DNA from: Hymenobacter guriensis
Lineage (GTDB): Bacteria; Bacteroidota; Bacteroidia; Cytophagales; Hymenobacteraceae
Direction: 5' to 3'
NCBI RefSeq assembly: GCF_015773195.1
Contig: NZ_JADWYK010000002.1
Span: 62,001 to 126,000, forward strand
DNA: 64,000 bases
The stretch's first letter is position 1. Each line of letters starts with the position of its first letter. The notes beneath the pieces were generated by a model that searched no databases, had not been told where the DNA came from, and saw nothing but the letters and a program-made list of their open reading frames with translations. Both the position numbers and the translations under genes were made by a program. Positions 33,982 to 42,860 of this stretch are shown piece after piece.

Positions 33982-34350
33982 CTACCGTTGCCCGGCCCGC
34001 TTGCGCACCAGCGTAATCTGGGCGCGGTGGCAGATACCGCCCAGCGGCGGGTTGAACTTGGCTACTTTCACCTTCACGGAGCGCACGTACGGGAATTCCG
34101 CCATTATCCTGTCGATAACGCGGTGGCCCAGGTGCTCGAGCAGCCGCGCCGGAGCCAGCATTTCCTCCCGCACCACGCGGTACAGCACTTCGTAGTTCAC
34201 CGTCTGCTGCAGGTTGTCCGATTCGCCGGCCGCGTGCAGGTCGGTGCGGATGTAGAGGTCGACGCCGTACTTATTCCCGATTTTCTGCTCCTCGTCGTAG
34301 TAGCCGTGAAACGCGAAGAACTCCATGCCTTCCAGTGCAATCTGGCCCAT
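33982..34350 (-). CDS. folB: Dihydroneopterin aldolase
   Basis: Folate-pathway enzyme converting 7,8-dihydroneopterin to 6-hydroxymethyl-dihydropterin and glycolaldehyde. 122 residues, full length: MGQIALEGMEFFAFHGYYDEEQKIGNKYGVDLYI carries the conserved catalytic-site pattern FHGYYDEE, with TVNYEVLYRVV and LLEHLGHRVIDRI following; the late lysine motif is VKVAKFNPPLGG. GTP cyclohydrolase I (folE) is in the same window at 61417, but not linked. Confidence 0.95.
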   Translation of the reverse strand: MGQIALEGMEFFAFHGYYDEEQKIGNKYGVDLYIRTDLHAAGESDNLQQTVNYEVLYRVVREEMLAPARLLEHLGHRVIDRIMAEFPYVRSVKVKVAKFNPPLGGICHRAQITLVRKRAGQR

Positions 34351-34426
34351 GCGGTAAATCAGTGAATGAATGACGTATCGGCGGCAAGTTCCGAAACTAA
34401 CTCAGATTACTGACCCGCTACCGTAA

Positions 34427-34464
34427 AACAGAAAAAGCCACCCAAACGGGCAGCTTTTTCTGTT
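34427..34464. terminator. Terminator between the DivIVA-like gene and folB
   Basis: ACAGAAAAAGC pairs with GCTTTTTCTGT. It sits downstream of the minus-strand DivIVA-like gene and before folB. Confidence 0.8.
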
Positions 34465-34491
34465 GTCTAGATATCCACTCCAATCTGTGGG

Positions 34492-35514
34492 CTAGATTTC
34501 GTCAAAGAATGACTTCTCACTGGCCGCGGCCATGCCTGGCTGACCGGGGTGCGTGGTGGGTATGGGCTGGTTGATTTCCGGGTGGTTCGGCCCGATGGGG
34601 CGGATGTCAGGCGCGGGCGGCTCTACGCGAGGGGCGGCGGGGTCGGGTACCTGCGAAGGCGCGGGCGGATCAATGTGGGGGGCCGGCGAGATGCCGGGGT
34701 TTTCGGCCGGAGCGCCGGGCCGCTCAATCTCGGGGCCGGGCGCCTGGGCCGGGGCGCCGGGGTCGGGCTGCTGACCAGGCTTGGGGTTGTAGGCACCGGG
34801 CTGGGGGCCAATGGGGGCGCGTTCGGTCGAAGTAGCATCAGCGGCTGACGCTACGGCACGGGCCGGGCTGCCAACGGCCGCAGCCGATGAAGTAGAAGCA
34901 GTATGAACAAGCATGGGTGCGGGGGCTTCAGGTGAAGGTTCGGGTTTGTTCACCTTTACGCTGGCCGCCCGCGAAAGGATAGCCGCCATGGAGGATTTCG
35001 GCCGGTTGCGGCTTTTCTCCACTTTATCCAGGGCATCGGTAGCCAGGTGCTGCAGGTCGCGCACGAGGCCTTCGAGCACGCCTTCGAGCCGCTGGTGCTC
35101 CTGGCCCAGCAGGTTCACCTCCTTCTGCATTTCAGCAATGGTTTTCTCGGCCTGGTTGTAGGCATCATCTACCACCGTGCGGGCTTTCTGGCGGGCATCG
35201 GCCAGGAGCTGCTCGGCTTTCAGCTGGGCTTCGCGGATGCGCAGCTGGGCGTCGCGCTGGGCCTGCTCCGTGATGCTGTTGCCGGTATCCTCGGCCGTTT
35301 TGAGCGTGCGGTAGAGCGACGATTCCACTTCGCGCATCTTCTGCACTTCCTGGGTGGCGTGGTCCAGCTTCAGGCGCAGCTCCCGGTTTTCGTCGCCCAT
35401 CCGCTCCCACTGCTGCGAGAGTGAGTTCAGAAAGGCCTGTACTTCGTCCTTGTCGAGTCCCCGAAAGGCTTTTTCAAAGGTTTTCTGCCGGATATCGAGG
35501 GCGGTGATTTTCAT
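34492..35514 (-). CDS. DivIVA domain-containing coiled-coil protein
   Basis: Probable cell-pole, division or morphology scaffold. 340 residues. The N-terminal DivIVA membrane-binding/dimer motif is MKITALDIRQKTFEKAFRGLDKDEVQAFLNSL, followed by continuous coiled coil to about residue 185 (QWERMGDENRELRLKL ... AEKTIAEMQKEVNLLGQEHQRLE). The last 140 residues are a low-complexity Pro/Ala/Gly tail (PGAPAQAPGPEIERPGAP) with a conserved-looking acidic end SEKSFFDEI. Proteins of this type are usual in Bacteroidota. Confidence 0.92.
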   Translation of the reverse strand: MKITALDIRQKTFEKAFRGLDKDEVQAFLNSLSQQWERMGDENRELRLKLDHATQEVQKMREVESSLYRTLKTAEDTGNSITEQAQRDAQLRIREAQLKAEQLLADARQKARTVVDDAYNQAEKTIAEMQKEVNLLGQEHQRLEGVLEGLVRDLQHLATDALDKVEKSRNRPKSSMAAILSRAASVKVNKPEPSPEAPAPMLVHTASTSSAAAVGSPARAVASAADATSTERAPIGPQPGAYNPKPGQQPDPGAPAQAPGPEIERPGAPAENPGISPAPHIDPPAPSQVPDPAAPRVEPPAPDIRPIGPNHPEINQPIPTTHPGQPGMAAASEKSFFDEI

Positions 35515-35517
35515 GGA

Positions 35518-35546
35518 GGAGCGAGAAGTTAGAAGCGAGAAGTCAG
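35518..35546. repeat. Heptamer repeat phrase in the leader of the DivIVA-like gene
   Basis: Four 7-nt units GCGAGAA, GTTAGAA, GCGAGAA and GTCAGGA follow each other from about 35520, directly upstream of the ATG at 35514 on the opposite strand. This is the same kind of layout as the other 7/8-nt phrases in the window. Confidence 0.7.
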
Positions 35547-35579
35547 GAAACGTACATAGCGTGCGAAGGGAAATATACT

Positions 35580-36530
35580 CTAGCTTCCAGTTCCTGAATC
35601 CTCCCTACTGATTTGCCAAACGACCAGACTACGGTCGTCGCTACACGAAACTAGCCGATTTTGGCGGGCCGACCAAAACAGCCGGTTTACCGAGGTGCCG
35701 TGGCCCGCGTGCCGGGCGCAGTCTACCACGCGCAGCAGCCGCAGCGAGTCGGCGTCCCAGAGCTTGATGGATTTATCCATGCTACAGGTAGCCAGCAGCT
35801 GCCCGTCGGGGCTGAAGGTGAGGTGGTTGATGGCGAAGAGGTGCGCCACCACGCTGAGGTCTTCTGCATAACCGGCCGCCACGTCCCAGCGGCGCAGGTG
35901 GGCGTCGCGGCCGGCCGTGAGCAGGTAGCGGCCATCGGGCGAGTAAGCGGCGGTGAAAATGGAGTTGGTACCAGCCGCCAGCGTATGCTTCACGGCCAGC
36001 GAGTCGGCATCGAGTACGTACACACGCGTATCGGAGGAGCCCACGGCCAGCTCGCCACGCCCGGCGTGCAAGCTCAGGCAGCGCAGGCTTTTATCGGAGA
36101 GCGAAATCAGCTGCAGCAGCCGTAGATCCGCCGCGTGCAGCACGGCCAGCTGCCCGTTGCCGAGGGCCACGTACACGCGCTGTCGGGTTTCATCATAGAG
36201 AATTTCAAAGATAGCGGCCGGCGGCAAAGCGGTGGCGTGTACCAGCTGGCGCGCATCTAAATCAATGGCCTGCAAGCCCTGGAAGTTGTGACCAATGAGC
36301 AGCCAGCGCCGGGCCGGCACGTAGCGCAGGGCGTACACCGAGTTTTCGACGCGGGCTACCAGCTCCCCATCCTGTGTGGGGTCGTCCAGGCTCCAGCTCA
36401 CCACGAAGCCGTCGGTGCCGGCCGAGTAGATGGCGGCTTCATCGGCGACCCCGCTCAGGGCGTACACACAGTCGCGGTGGCCGCTGAGGGTGGCCAGCTT
36501 CTGCACTTGCGGACGAAAGAGCGTAGACAT
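35580..36530 (-). CDS. WD40 repeat protein (cytoplasmic beta-propeller)
   Basis: Seven-bladed propeller-like protein, 316 residues from ATG at 36530 (MSTLFRPQVQKLATLSGHRDCVYAL). No signal peptide. Blades show the usual GH...V-x-D dipeptide pattern: GTDGFVVSWSLDD, AVGSSDTRVYVLDADS, AAYSPDGRYLLTAGRDAHLRRWDVA, LTFSPDGQLLATCSMDKSIKLWDADS and LVSCSDDRSLVVWQI. Partner unknown. It is divergent from the phosphopantetheinyl transferase gene. Confidence 0.93.
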   Translation of the reverse strand: MSTLFRPQVQKLATLSGHRDCVYALSGVADEAAIYSAGTDGFVVSWSLDDPTQDGELVARVENSVYALRYVPARRWLLIGHNFQGLQAIDLDARQLVHATALPPAAIFEILYDETRQRVYVALGNGQLAVLHAADLRLLQLISLSDKSLRCLSLHAGRGELAVGSSDTRVYVLDADSLAVKHTLAAGTNSIFTAAYSPDGRYLLTAGRDAHLRRWDVAAGYAEDLSVVAHLFAINHLTFSPDGQLLATCSMDKSIKLWDADSLRLLRVVDCARHAGHGTSVNRLFWSARQNRLVSCSDDRSLVVWQISREDSGTGS

Positions 36531-36658
36531 AGCGGAAAACAAACCAAGGCGCAAAGTACGGCGGATTTCCTGGCCCCGACTGGTTTTGCTCGGGCCGCGC
36601 ATCGGAATCCGGCCCGGAACCCCGACTTTCGTCTCCGAACTTCTGTACCCGCTTCCAC

Positions 36659-37327
36659 ATGCCGCTTTCTTCCGTCACGCCTCTTGCTCCCCACGCCCTG
36701 CTGGGCCTCTGGAACCTGACGGAACCGGCACCGGAGCTGGCGTCTCTCCTGCCCTACTCTGCGTGGTACACCGCCCGCCAGCCCGCCGGCCGCGACGAAA
36801 CCCGCACCCGCCAGTGGCTGGCCGGGCGGGTGCTGGCCCACACGCTTCAGCAGCAACTCACACTCTACCCCTCCGGCCCTCTCAGCAACGACCCGAATGG
36901 CCGGCCGTTCTTCGCCCAGCAGCCGGCATTGGCCGTTTCCTTGTCGCACTCAGGCGAATGGGTGGCGGCGGTGCTAAGCCAGGGCGGACGCGTTGGCACA
37001 GATGTTGAACTAGTGCGGCCCAAAGCCCGGTTGCTTGCGCCCCGGTTTCTTTCCAGCACTGAGTTGGAGGATGCCGGCGACGAAGCCCTGAAATACAGCT
37101 TGTACTGGAGTGCCAAAGAAACCTTGTATAAGTTGCACAGCCGCCGGGCCCTGGTGTTTAAAGAGCAGATTCTGCTCGACCCGTTTCGGCTGCGGGAGGC
37201 AGGTGCCATGACGGGGCACCTGCTCTTGGATAACTCCCGCAGCCAACACCAGGTACAGTACCGGTGCCTTACCTCTTCCTACGTACTCACTTACTGCCTC
37301 GATGGCCCTACTTTTCCGCTCGTCTAA
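36659..37327 (+). CDS. 4'-phosphopantetheinyl transferase family protein
   Basis: Transfers 4'-phosphopantetheine from CoA to a carrier-protein serine. 222 residues, between AcpS and Sfp lengths. Motifs: NGRPFF and VSLSHSGEWVAAVLS, then the Mg/CoA site VGTDVELVRPKARL and YWSAKETLYKLHSRRALVFKEQI with the catalytic Glu/Lys. The next gene starts 10 nt after the stop on the same strand, so the two may share a transcript. Confidence 0.93.
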   Translation: MPLSSVTPLAPHALLGLWNLTEPAPELASLLPYSAWYTARQPAGRDETRTRQWLAGRVLAHTLQQQLTLYPSGPLSNDPNGRPFFAQQPALAVSLSHSGEWVAAVLSQGGRVGTDVELVRPKARLLAPRFLSSTELEDAGDEALKYSLYWSAKETLYKLHSRRALVFKEQILLDPFRLREAGAMTGHLLLDNSRSQHQVQYRCLTSSYVLTYCLDGPTFPLV

Positions 37328-37337
37328 CCTCTTCGCC

Positions 37338-37946
37338 ATGAAGCTTCGCCGAATTTCCATTCTTGTCGCCACGGCCTTGTTGCTGGGTACCGTGGCCGTG
37401 GGCGTAGCCCGGGCGCAGGGTCCGGCCACCGTCACCGACTTCACCCTGAAAAACGCCGCCAACTCCGACGTGAAGCTGAGCTCCTATGCCGGCAGCAAAG
37501 CGGTGGTAGTGGTATTTATCAGCCAGAGCTGCCCGTTTTCGCGCCTTTACCAAGACCGCCTCAGCGCGCTGGCCAGCACCTACGGTGGCAAGGGCGTGCA
37601 GTTTATGTTCATCGATACCCCCATCAACCTGGAAGCTAGCGCCGATGCTGAGGCCGACAAGCTGAAAATCAAAGCCGACGGCACCAACAGCCTGACGTAT
37701 CTGCGCGACGATGCGGCTCAGGTAAGCACGCTGCTTGGGGCCAGCAAAACGCCTGAGGCCGTGGTGCTGCAGCCCGCCGGCACCGGCTTTGCCGTGCGCT
37801 ACCGCGGCGCCATCGACGACAACCCCCAGATGGATGCCTACGTGAAGCAGCGCTACGTGCAGCAGGTTCTCGACAACCTCCTGGCCGGTAAGCCCGCCGG
37901 CGTGGCGGCCCAGCGCGCCGCCGGCTGCCTCATCAAGAAAAAGTAG
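37338..37946 (+). CDS. Exported thioredoxin-fold redoxin
   Basis: Periplasmic redoxin of 202 residues (ATG 37338; signal MKLRRISILVATALLLGTVAVGVARAQ). The AhpC/TSA-like fold is visible in DFTLKNAANSDVKLSSYAGSKAVVVVFISQSCPFSRLYQDRL. The active-site motif is CPFS, a single cysteine rather than CxxC, and the C-terminus has the subgroup-specific RAAGCLIKKK, whose cysteine may be the second redox partner. The role is probably thiol redox or peroxide handling; not certain. It lies 10 nt after the phosphopantetheinyl transferase gene. Confidence 0.88.
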   Translation: MKLRRISILVATALLLGTVAVGVARAQGPATVTDFTLKNAANSDVKLSSYAGSKAVVVVFISQSCPFSRLYQDRLSALASTYGGKGVQFMFIDTPINLEASADAEADKLKIKADGTNSLTYLRDDAAQVSTLLGASKTPEAVVLQPAGTGFAVRYRGAIDDNPQMDAYVKQRYVQQVLDNLLAGKPAGVAAQRAAGCLIKKK

Positions 37947-37976
37947 CCGGTTCAGAGGCTGGCTTCAGAATAGAGA

Positions 37977-38013
37977 ACCCCTGATGTCTGCGCAGATGTC
38001 AGGGGTTTTTCGT
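37977..38013. terminator. Terminator between the redoxin and SirB1-like genes
   Basis: AACCCCTGA and TCAGGGGTT form the outer stem with an inner TCTGCGCAGA palindrome, followed by TTTTCG. Confidence 0.85.
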
Positions 38014-38047
38014 GTTTCGACTCCTCACCAGGGCCGGACAAGGGTGG

Positions 38048-38929
38048 CTATTCTTCCGTTTCGTCCTCGGTAGCGTCGGTAGTGGTTTCCGGAGTTTCGA
38101 GCAGGATAGCCAGCAGTTGGTTTACCTCGGCGGCTTTGGCAGGCTCCTGAATTTTCTCGAAGCTCACGGACAGGTTGCGCAGGGCCCGCCGCACGATATC
38201 CAGGTGTGAGCAGGGCTCCAGATACATGGGATTGGGCGAGAGGTTGAGCTGCGCAATGTAGTGCTCTATATCGGTGCGCGACAGGATGAGGCCGCGGTTG
38301 TAGCAGTTGATGTAGAACGGCTCCAGGTTGGGGTTGGTGGGCCGGTACATGAGCACAAACAGGTTGGGCAGGTTTACGCCGTACACCGGCCAGCCCAGGC
38401 GCTGGGCTACCAGCAGGTAAATTACGCACAAGGTGAGCGGGTTGCCGCGCCGCGTTTCCAGCACACGCTGCAGCATGGAGTTGGCCGGCGAATGAAAATT
38501 CTGGGTGTTAGCCGCGAACTTGTGCGTCTTGAACAGCACGTGGTTGAGCGTCTGCACCTGGTCGGCGGGGTGCATGGCCGGGCGCGTGAGCGTCCACACC
38601 TCAAAGCGCAGCTGCTCGATGGAGCGGTTCAGCGCCTGCAGATCGGCATCGGGGTACTGGTAGGAGTTCAGCAGCCACATGCCCTCCAGCAGGTTTTCGC
38701 CGCCTGAGTCGCGCCACACGCGCAGACGCTGTTGCAGCCCGTCGAACTGCAGGTGGTGAATCAGATTTTCGAGGCGCTGCTGCTGGTCGGAGTTCAGGGT
38801 TTCCTCCCACGACTCTTCCAGAAACGGAATGATGCTTTCCCCCAGTGTCTGAATCTTTTCCTGGATCTGGGGAGCAATTTCCGGGTCGTCGAGCAGGGAA
38901 ATAAGGGCTTTGATTTCTTTGTTCGTCAA
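38048..38929 (-). CDS. SirB1 family (transglutaminase-like / TPR) protein
   Basis: 293 residues, read from TTG at 38929 (MTNKEIKALISLLDDPE); no ATG is available in frame nearby. The core GNPLTLCVIYLLVAQRLGWPVYGVNLPNLFVLMY and FYINCYNRGLILS match SirB1, a transglutaminase-fold domain usually without clear activity. An N-terminal helical stretch precedes it and an acidic Thr/Glu tail ends it (ETTTDATEDETEE). The function is not known. Confidence 0.88.
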   Translation of the reverse strand: MTNKEIKALISLLDDPEIAPQIQEKIQTLGESIIPFLEESWEETLNSDQQQRLENLIHHLQFDGLQQRLRVWRDSGGENLLEGMWLLNSYQYPDADLQALNRSIEQLRFEVWTLTRPAMHPADQVQTLNHVLFKTHKFAANTQNFHSPANSMLQRVLETRRGNPLTLCVIYLLVAQRLGWPVYGVNLPNLFVLMYRPTNPNLEPFYINCYNRGLILSRTDIEHYIAQLNLSPNPMYLEPCSHLDIVRRALRNLSVSFEKIQEPAKAAEVNQLLAILLETPETTTDATEDETEE

Positions 38930-39076
38930 GGGATGCAGCGTAGAGTCAGAAGAGCGGAAAGCCTACAAATAGCACAGGAAGTACAAAGTAACGCAACGAA
39001 GGCAGGTTTTCCCCACCGCCGCTGAGAACTAACGCCCATACGGGGGCAGAATGTTCACTTCCTTAAACCGGCTCAT

Positions 39077-39535
39077 TTACTTCTCCCGCAGCTCCTTGCG
39101 CATGCACACGCTGTTCTCCACGCCGGCGTACTGCCCATAGTTGGGCGTACGGGCATACTGGCTTTTCTCGTAGAGGCGGATGGCCTCGGGCTGCTTTTTA
39201 CCGGTTTCCAGCACGCAGGCTGTGTAGTCCAGCTCTTTGGCCCAGGCTTCCAGCTCCTGCAGAATGGCCGGCGCCACACCCTTGCCCCGAAACTCGGGCC
39301 GCACAAACATGCGCTTTACTTCCACCGCCTCCTCATCGTACTTCTTGATGGCGCCGCAGCCCACCGGCTGGTTGTTCCAGTAGGCCACCACCGCGTGCCG
39401 GATCATGTCAATCTTGTTGAACTGGGCATAAAAGCCGTGGTCGGCGCCGTCGCGCACGGCCAGGTCCTGATCGAGCAGGGCCACCAGTTCCTGGAAGTCG
39501 GCATCGGCCGAGGTGGTTTTCACTAAAGTGAGCAT
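39077..39535 (-). CDS. GNAT family N-acetyltransferase
   Basis: 152 residues. The acetyl-CoA binding motif is VKRMFVRPEFRGKGVAPAILQELEAWA (R/Q-x-x-G-x-G/A), with ACVLETGKKQPEAIRLYEKSQY after it. Substrate unknown. Monocistronic. Confidence 0.93.
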   Translation of the reverse strand: MLTLVKTTSADADFQELVALLDQDLAVRDGADHGFYAQFNKIDMIRHAVVAYWNNQPVGCGAIKKYDEEAVEVKRMFVRPEFRGKGVAPAILQELEAWAKELDYTACVLETGKKQPEAIRLYEKSQYARTPNYGQYAGVENSVCMRKELREK

Positions 39536-39593
39536 GGGGTTTAAGTCGAGGTTAAATCAGCCAAAACACCGGTGCCTTACCCACGCCTGGCTT

Positions 39594-40508
39594 CTACAGA
39601 GGCACGTTTCCTTTCAGATACGTACTCACGGGCACCACTTTGTAGGCGGGGTCGCTGGCGAAGATCTTGGTGAGGGCGGCCGCATGCCGCTGGCCAATCA
39701 CCACCAGCAGGCGCTTGCCGGGGTGCGCCAGCTGGGTGGCTACAATATTGGAGTATATTTTCAATTCCCGCTCCGTAAAGACAGAAATGAACTCAGCGCC
39801 GATGTAGCGGGGCGAGACGTAGGCCGTATCCACGTATTGGGCCGGCGGATTCGTGAACCGCCCCTGCTGCACCCGGGCCGGGTTGATAAACAGGGTGCGG
39901 TAGGTTACATCCAGGATGGCGGGGTGGTTCAGAAACTCCAGATAGCCCTGCACCCCCAGCGTGCCGTCCTTGAACTGCGTATCGGCCAGGCGGCCAACCG
40001 CCGAAAACTTGTCCAGGCTGGATATAAAGTAGTCGAGATTGGTGCCGGAAGTCAGCATCCGGCTCGAAACGCTTTCGTAGCAGTCTATTCCCCAGACACG
40101 CTCATGGCCGAGTTGCCGGGCCACCGCAAAGCCAAACTGGTTTTTTTCGGAGCGGCTGTAGGGCAGGTCGGCCGCCTTTATCTTGCCCGCTTTGTAGAGC
40201 GTGTACAGGCTGTCGAGGCTGGCTTGTTCCTCCGGAGTATCTTCTACCATCACCATATCGGGCCGGAACCGGGCCAGACGCTTGTTTACCTCCGCCACTT
40301 CCTGCTGCCGCTTTTCACTCAGCAAATCGGCCTTTGGAAACTTCTGATAGAGGCTTTCCCCTCCAAAGTGTGTGCTGCCCAGCAGCACTATCTCAATGGG
40401 CTCTTTGGGCTTGTCCGCCACAACCGATTTCACTGCACTTTTCAGGTCCTGCGCCTGCGCGCTTAGGCTCAATAAAGCCAGAATACCTACCCGTATCAGG
40501 TGCTGCAT
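39594..40508 (-). CDS. DUF5694 family exported protein (copy 1)
   Basis: 304 residues with a signal peptide (MQHLIRVGILALLSLSAQAQ). Recognisable features are EIVLLGSTHFGG near the start, RPDMVMVEDTPEEQASLDSLY in the middle, and ELKIYSNIVATQLAHPGKRLLVVIGQRHAAALTKIFASDPAYKVVPVSTYL at the end. The histidines in THF and RHAA are placed like those of TraB/Tiki-type hydrolase-like proteins; that link is inference. A paralogue lies at 41191-42048 on the same strand. Confidence 0.88.
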   Translation of the reverse strand: MQHLIRVGILALLSLSAQAQDLKSAVKSVVADKPKEPIEIVLLGSTHFGGESLYQKFPKADLLSEKRQQEVAEVNKRLARFRPDMVMVEDTPEEQASLDSLYTLYKAGKIKAADLPYSRSEKNQFGFAVARQLGHERVWGIDCYESVSSRMLTSGTNLDYFISSLDKFSAVGRLADTQFKDGTLGVQGYLEFLNHPAILDVTYRTLFINPARVQQGRFTNPPAQYVDTAYVSPRYIGAEFISVFTERELKIYSNIVATQLAHPGKRLLVVIGQRHAAALTKIFASDPAYKVVPVSTYLKGNVPL

Positions 40509-40631
40509 ACTTTTCTCTTGCTGGTGAAAGGCTCCGTGCCTTGTTCAATTAGCACGGAGGCACGCACCGAACAATTGGTTGCAGGTAAGGCGGCCGCATT
40601 TTCTGCTTTTACATTGCCTGTGGCAGCTTAT

Positions 40632-41087
40632 CTACAAACTTCGGGCGCTGGTGCCCACGTCGGCACGGTGGCGGTTAAGCCAGGCCAGGCCCTGCTTGGG
40701 GTCGGTAAACCAGCCCATGCGCACGCCCTGCACCTGCTCGTCCAACGGGTTGTCGTAGCCTACTTTTGGCAGCGCTTCCCAAATGAACAGCGGCACCAGA
40801 AAGGCAATAAAGGGCATTTGCTTTAGCTCGCGCCGCACCCGCGGAAAATATTCCTCGCGCATCCAATTGTGCAGGGCCTGAGGCTGCGGGCTCTGTTGCC
40901 GGAGGCCATCCAGCATCCAGTAGGGGCAAGCATGGCGCACGGCCGTGGCCAGCAGCAGCTCACATACTTCCGTGACTTCCAGCGGGCTAAGGGGCCGCAC
41001 CGTGACGCCATACAGCAGCGGTGGAGCCGGCTGGAACACCAGATTATAGAAAGGCAGTACGGGCAATGGGGTCTGTTCGGGCTCCAT
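40632..41087 (-). CDS. Hypothetical protein, 151 residues
   Basis: Not recognised. ATG at 41087 (MEPEQTPLPVLPFYN) is preferred over TTG at 41096. No signal peptide. Notable segments are TEVCELLLATAVRHACPYWMLDGLRQQ, NWMREEYFPRVRRELKQMPFIAFLVP and RMGWFTDPKQGLAWLNRH, an alternating helix/strand layout resembling a small single-domain alpha/beta (STAS-like) protein. It sits between two DUF5694 paralogues. Confidence 0.75.
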   Translation of the reverse strand: MEPEQTPLPVLPFYNLVFQPAPPLLYGVTVRPLSPLEVTEVCELLLATAVRHACPYWMLDGLRQQSPQPQALHNWMREEYFPRVRRELKQMPFIAFLVPLFIWEALPKVGYDNPLDEQVQGVRMGWFTDPKQGLAWLNRHRADVGTSARSL

Positions 41088-41190
41088 AGGGCCCAATATA
41101 GAAATTTACCCGTATAAATTTGAACAATCATAGGGCAACACCTTCCCCTACTGCCAATCGTTCTTCCTTCTATACTCCCAGCCTGGCCCG

Positions 41191-42048
41191 TTACTTTTTC
41201 AGGTACTTCTTCGACTCCACCACCCGAAAGGCCGGGTCGCTGGCGAAGATGCTTTGCAGGGAGCCGATGTGGGCTGCCCCAAACAGCGCCAGCACGCGCC
41301 GGGGCTTGGTTTGAAGCGCCTGCACCACGATGTTGGAGTAGATTTTATAGTCGCGGTTCTTGAAGACCGAAATCAGCTCCGCTCCAATGTATTTCGGATT
41401 GATAAAGGCAGTATCCACCTGAGCATCGGGTTTGGTGAAGCGGCCGTTTACCACGCGGGCCGGCGTCACGTAGCGCAGCCGGTATACCAGGTTGTACAGC
41501 TCCGGCTGGTTGATGGCCACCTCGTAGTCGTAGAGCGAGAGGGTGCCTTGCTGCAACTGCGTTTTCAGGCCGCCGGACACTTTACTTAGCTCCTGCTGGG
41601 CCTGCTGGTACAGCTCAATGTTCTGGCCGGTGCGTAAAATCCCCTGCGACGTCCCCCCCGGTGCATTGGCGCAATAAATCCGGGAAAGGCCAAGCTGTTT
41701 GCCCAGCCGGAATGCTATCTGAAATACTTCACTGCGCCCGCCGGACATCGTCGTCAGATTCAGCTTATCCTGCCGGTAGAGGGCATAGAGGCTGTCAACC
41801 TCGGCCTGCTCCTCGGGCAGACTTTCAACGACCAGCATATCGGGCTTGTAGCGGGCCAGGGCCGCCGTGAAGCGCCCGATATCCTGCTGGCCCCGGGCCG
41901 TGAGCACATCGGTGGTGGGATAATCCTTGCTGTAGATTTGGTTGAGGTGGTCGGAGCCCGCAATCATCACCTCGGTGGGCGCTATCTGGGCCAGGGCAGC
42001 GGTAGCGCTGCCAAAAGCCAGCAGCAGGGTAAGGTAGCGGTGTTTCAT
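41191..42048 (-). CDS. DUF5694 family exported protein (copy 2)
   Basis: 285 residues from ATG at 42048 (signal MKHRYLTLLLAFGSATAALAQ). It matches copy 1 throughout: RYKPDMLVVESLPEEQAEVDSLYALY, FINPKYIGAELISVFKNRDYKIYSNIVVQALQTKPRRVLALFGAAHIGSLQSIFASDPAFRVVESKKYL. Copy 1 has STHFGG where this one has GSDHLN, and RHAA where this one has AAHI, so the residues around the presumed active site differ and the two may act on different substrates. Confidence 0.87.
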   Translation of the reverse strand: MKHRYLTLLLAFGSATAALAQIAPTEVMIAGSDHLNQIYSKDYPTTDVLTARGQQDIGRFTAALARYKPDMLVVESLPEEQAEVDSLYALYRQDKLNLTTMSGGRSEVFQIAFRLGKQLGLSRIYCANAPGGTSQGILRTGQNIELYQQAQQELSKVSGGLKTQLQQGTLSLYDYEVAINQPELYNLVYRLRYVTPARVVNGRFTKPDAQVDTAFINPKYIGAELISVFKNRDYKIYSNIVVQALQTKPRRVLALFGAAHIGSLQSIFASDPAFRVVESKKYLKK

Positions 42049-42181
42049 GGAAAATAAAAGGAGGCGTACGTTGCCCCAGGGAGGCCTCGCGGCCCGCAAA
42101 GGTTGCACGCGCGCCGCCTGCATCCGGTAGGCGCAATAGCCCTCAGGACATTGGGCAGCGTGGGCGGGTGGTAGTGCCCGG

Positions 42182-42640
42182 TTATAGCTCGCCGGCAAGC
42201 CGAAGCACCTGCGTTTCCAGCTCAGCGGAAATACGAAAATTAGTTTGCCGGATGCGGGCCAGCACCGGCTTGATGGTAGCGAGGCAGCCGCGGCGTTTGG
42301 CTTGCAGGAGCACCCCGAACGTGCCCGTAACGGTTAGCTGTAACTGTTGGGCCACGCGGCGGCCCCGCTGTTCATCAATAATCAGCAAACTGTCCGGCTG
42401 CTCCAGCGCCAGGGCAATGGCACTGGCCTCGCCCGGGTCAAGGGTAAGCGCCAGCACTTGTAGCTGCTTTAGGTCTTGTGGATGCTTTACCTGCGCCCAT
42501 TCCGGTAGCGGTAGGCCGTACTCTTTGGCTACGGTACCAGTCACGGTAATCGGCCCGAATACTTGAGGCAGCAAGGCCAGCTCACCGATTTTTTCCAGCA
42601 AAATCAGACAACTGGTGTCAGCAATGATAACGGGCGGCAT
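42182..42640 (-). CDS. DUF3368 PIN-like toxin
   Basis: Putative ribonuclease toxin with a PIN-related fold. 152 residues: MPPVIIADTSCLILLEKIGELALLPQVFG holds the first acidic residue, LDPGEASAIALALEQ the E-A-S motif and LLIIDEQRGRRVA the DE(Q)RGR motif typical of DUF3368. It overlaps the upstream UPF0175 antitoxin gene by 23 nt, so translation is coupled. Confidence 0.92.
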   Translation of the reverse strand: MPPVIIADTSCLILLEKIGELALLPQVFGPITVTGTVAKEYGLPLPEWAQVKHPQDLKQLQVLALTLDPGEASAIALALEQPDSLLIIDEQRGRRVAQQLQLTVTGTFGVLLQAKRRGCLATIKPVLARIRQTNFRISAELETQVLRLAGEL

Positions 42641-42860
42641 TCAGCAGGTCGTTTTCCAGGTCAGTAGCCGGGTGGTTGATAACCGATACGCCGTACTGGC
42701 CCAGCAGCTCCATGAAGGTGCGCTTGCTATAGCCGGCTACCTCCGCCGCCTGGCCCAGCGTAAGTTTGCCTTGCTCGTAGAGGTGAGCGGCCAGGAGCAT
42801 GGCGGCTTCCTGGGCGCTGAGGTCCAGCGAGTCGGGAACGGTGAGGGTCAGCGTTTTCAT
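42618..42860 (-). CDS. UPF0175 family antitoxin
   Basis: 80 residues from ATG at 42860 (MKTLTLTVPDSLDLS). AAMLLAAHLYEQGKLTLGQAAEVAGYSKRTFMELLGQYGVSVIN is the UPF0175 helix-turn-helix region. It precedes and overlaps the DUF3368 toxin gene, the usual antitoxin-first order. A longer frame to 42935 is open but unlikely. Confidence 0.92.
   Translation of the reverse strand: MKTLTLTVPDSLDLSAQEAAMLLAAHLYEQGKLTLGQAAEVAGYSKRTFMELLGQYGVSVINHPATDLENDLLNAARYHC

Noticed and set aside
42182-42860. Novel defence system
   Set aside because: It is a standard UPF0175/DUF3368 toxin-antitoxin pair with no other defence genes around it.
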